DNA of 64,000 nucleotides from Wuchereria bancrofti. Lineage: Eukaryota; Nematoda; Chromadorea; Rhabditida; Onchocercidae. Under the pieces are notes generated by a model. It saw nothing but the letters and a program-made list of their open reading frames with translations, had not been told where the DNA came from and searched no databases. Position 1 is the stretch's first letter, and each line of letters starts with the position of its first letter. The translations under genes and the position numbers were made by a program. The stretch lies in contig SSBO01000009.1 of assembly GCA_005281725.1 (NCBI GenBank), positions 11,918,250 through 11,982,249 of the forward strand, in the 5' to 3' direction. This document shows positions 63,699 through 64,000 of the stretch, one piece after another.

Positions 63699-64000
63699 TT
63701 TCATTTATATCTTTAAAAAAATTCTTTTGTCTTTGCTTTGTAGTTTCATGTTTTTTTCATTTATGCTACTGAATTTTCATTAATGCTACTCAATTTTCTA
63801 TGAATTTCTAAATTATAATTTGGTGAAATTCGTCTTTGTGATTATTTTGCGTGGTTCAACAATTTCGGTTTTTATTTGAATTTATTTGAAAGATGATATA
63901 GTTTATACCTCTTAATCCTGTTTCATGTTTCAAACATGTAGTGTTATACGCTTTAGATTATTAGATTTTTTGCTTTTATAGCAATGAATTAAAAAAGTGT
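63699..64000. other. 3' flank of the PAFAH-like gene
   Basis: AT-rich sequence after the TGA at 63696-63698, presumably the 3' untranslated region. Two similar 18-20 base stretches (TTTATGCTACTGAATTTTC and TTAATGCTACTCAATTTTC) lie next to each other at about 63760-63798. No further gene is visible. Confidence 0.5.

Noticed and set aside
1..64000. tRNA, rRNA, CRISPR array or intact transposon
   Set aside because: I looked for box-B-like tRNA motifs, repeat-spacer patterns, transposase motifs and terminal repeats by eye and found nothing convincing; small RNAs could still be missed.

Overview
The window looks like nuclear DNA from a parasitic nematode. It is AT-rich and its genes are cut by many short introns with TTTCAG-type acceptors. 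Several start codons sit just downstream of an intron-less TTTYAG, as expected for spliced-leader trans-splicing. Compact animal genes lie on both strands. A filarial/spirurid worm is my best guess, from overall character only; the sequence does not prove it.

Region by region. (1) 1-14233, plus strand: the 3' two thirds of a Flamingo/CELSR seven-pass cadherin (EGF, laminin-G, laminin-EGF, HormR, GAIN/GPS-like, 7TM, cytoplasmic tail). Its last exon and 3' flank are followed by an almost identical copy joined through a single N, most simply an assembly (haplotype) duplication. (2) 17584-18375: a small secreted, low-complexity protein of unknown function. Its reading frame continues past one stop into a transmembrane segment. 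(3) 19374-21372, minus strand: a complete CDK1/2-like kinase fold whose DFG motif is EFH, so a likely pseudokinase. (4) 24785-32526, plus strand: a compact KDM3/JMJD1-type JmjC histone demethylase. (5) 34445-39627, minus strand: a PDIA5-like thioredoxin-domain protein with one extra catalytic domain. (6) 40337-50804, minus strand: a TARBP1/Trm3-type 2'-O-ribose methyltransferase with a long helical-repeat N-terminus. (7) 52183-52695, minus strand: mitochondrial ribosomal protein S18C. (8) 53270-55690, minus strand: splicing factor RBM22. (9) 57279-59340, plus strand: a KCTD5/Insomniac-type BTB protein. (10) 62372-63698, plus strand: a PAFAH1B alpha-subunit-like protein that has lost its nucleophile serine.

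The genes do not form one pathway. RBM22, MRPS18C, TARBP1 and the PDIA5-like gene are consecutive on the minus strand and are housekeeping-like; their spacing (0.6-1.4 kb) is loose for an operon. The most unusual content is two apparently intact genes predicted to be pseudoenzymes, a Flamingo with a degenerate GPS, a PDI with an added domain and one intron lacking its AG, and two GC-AG introns. Exon models were made by hand from frame, phase and family similarity. Nearly all internal phases close, and the joins that do not are flagged.
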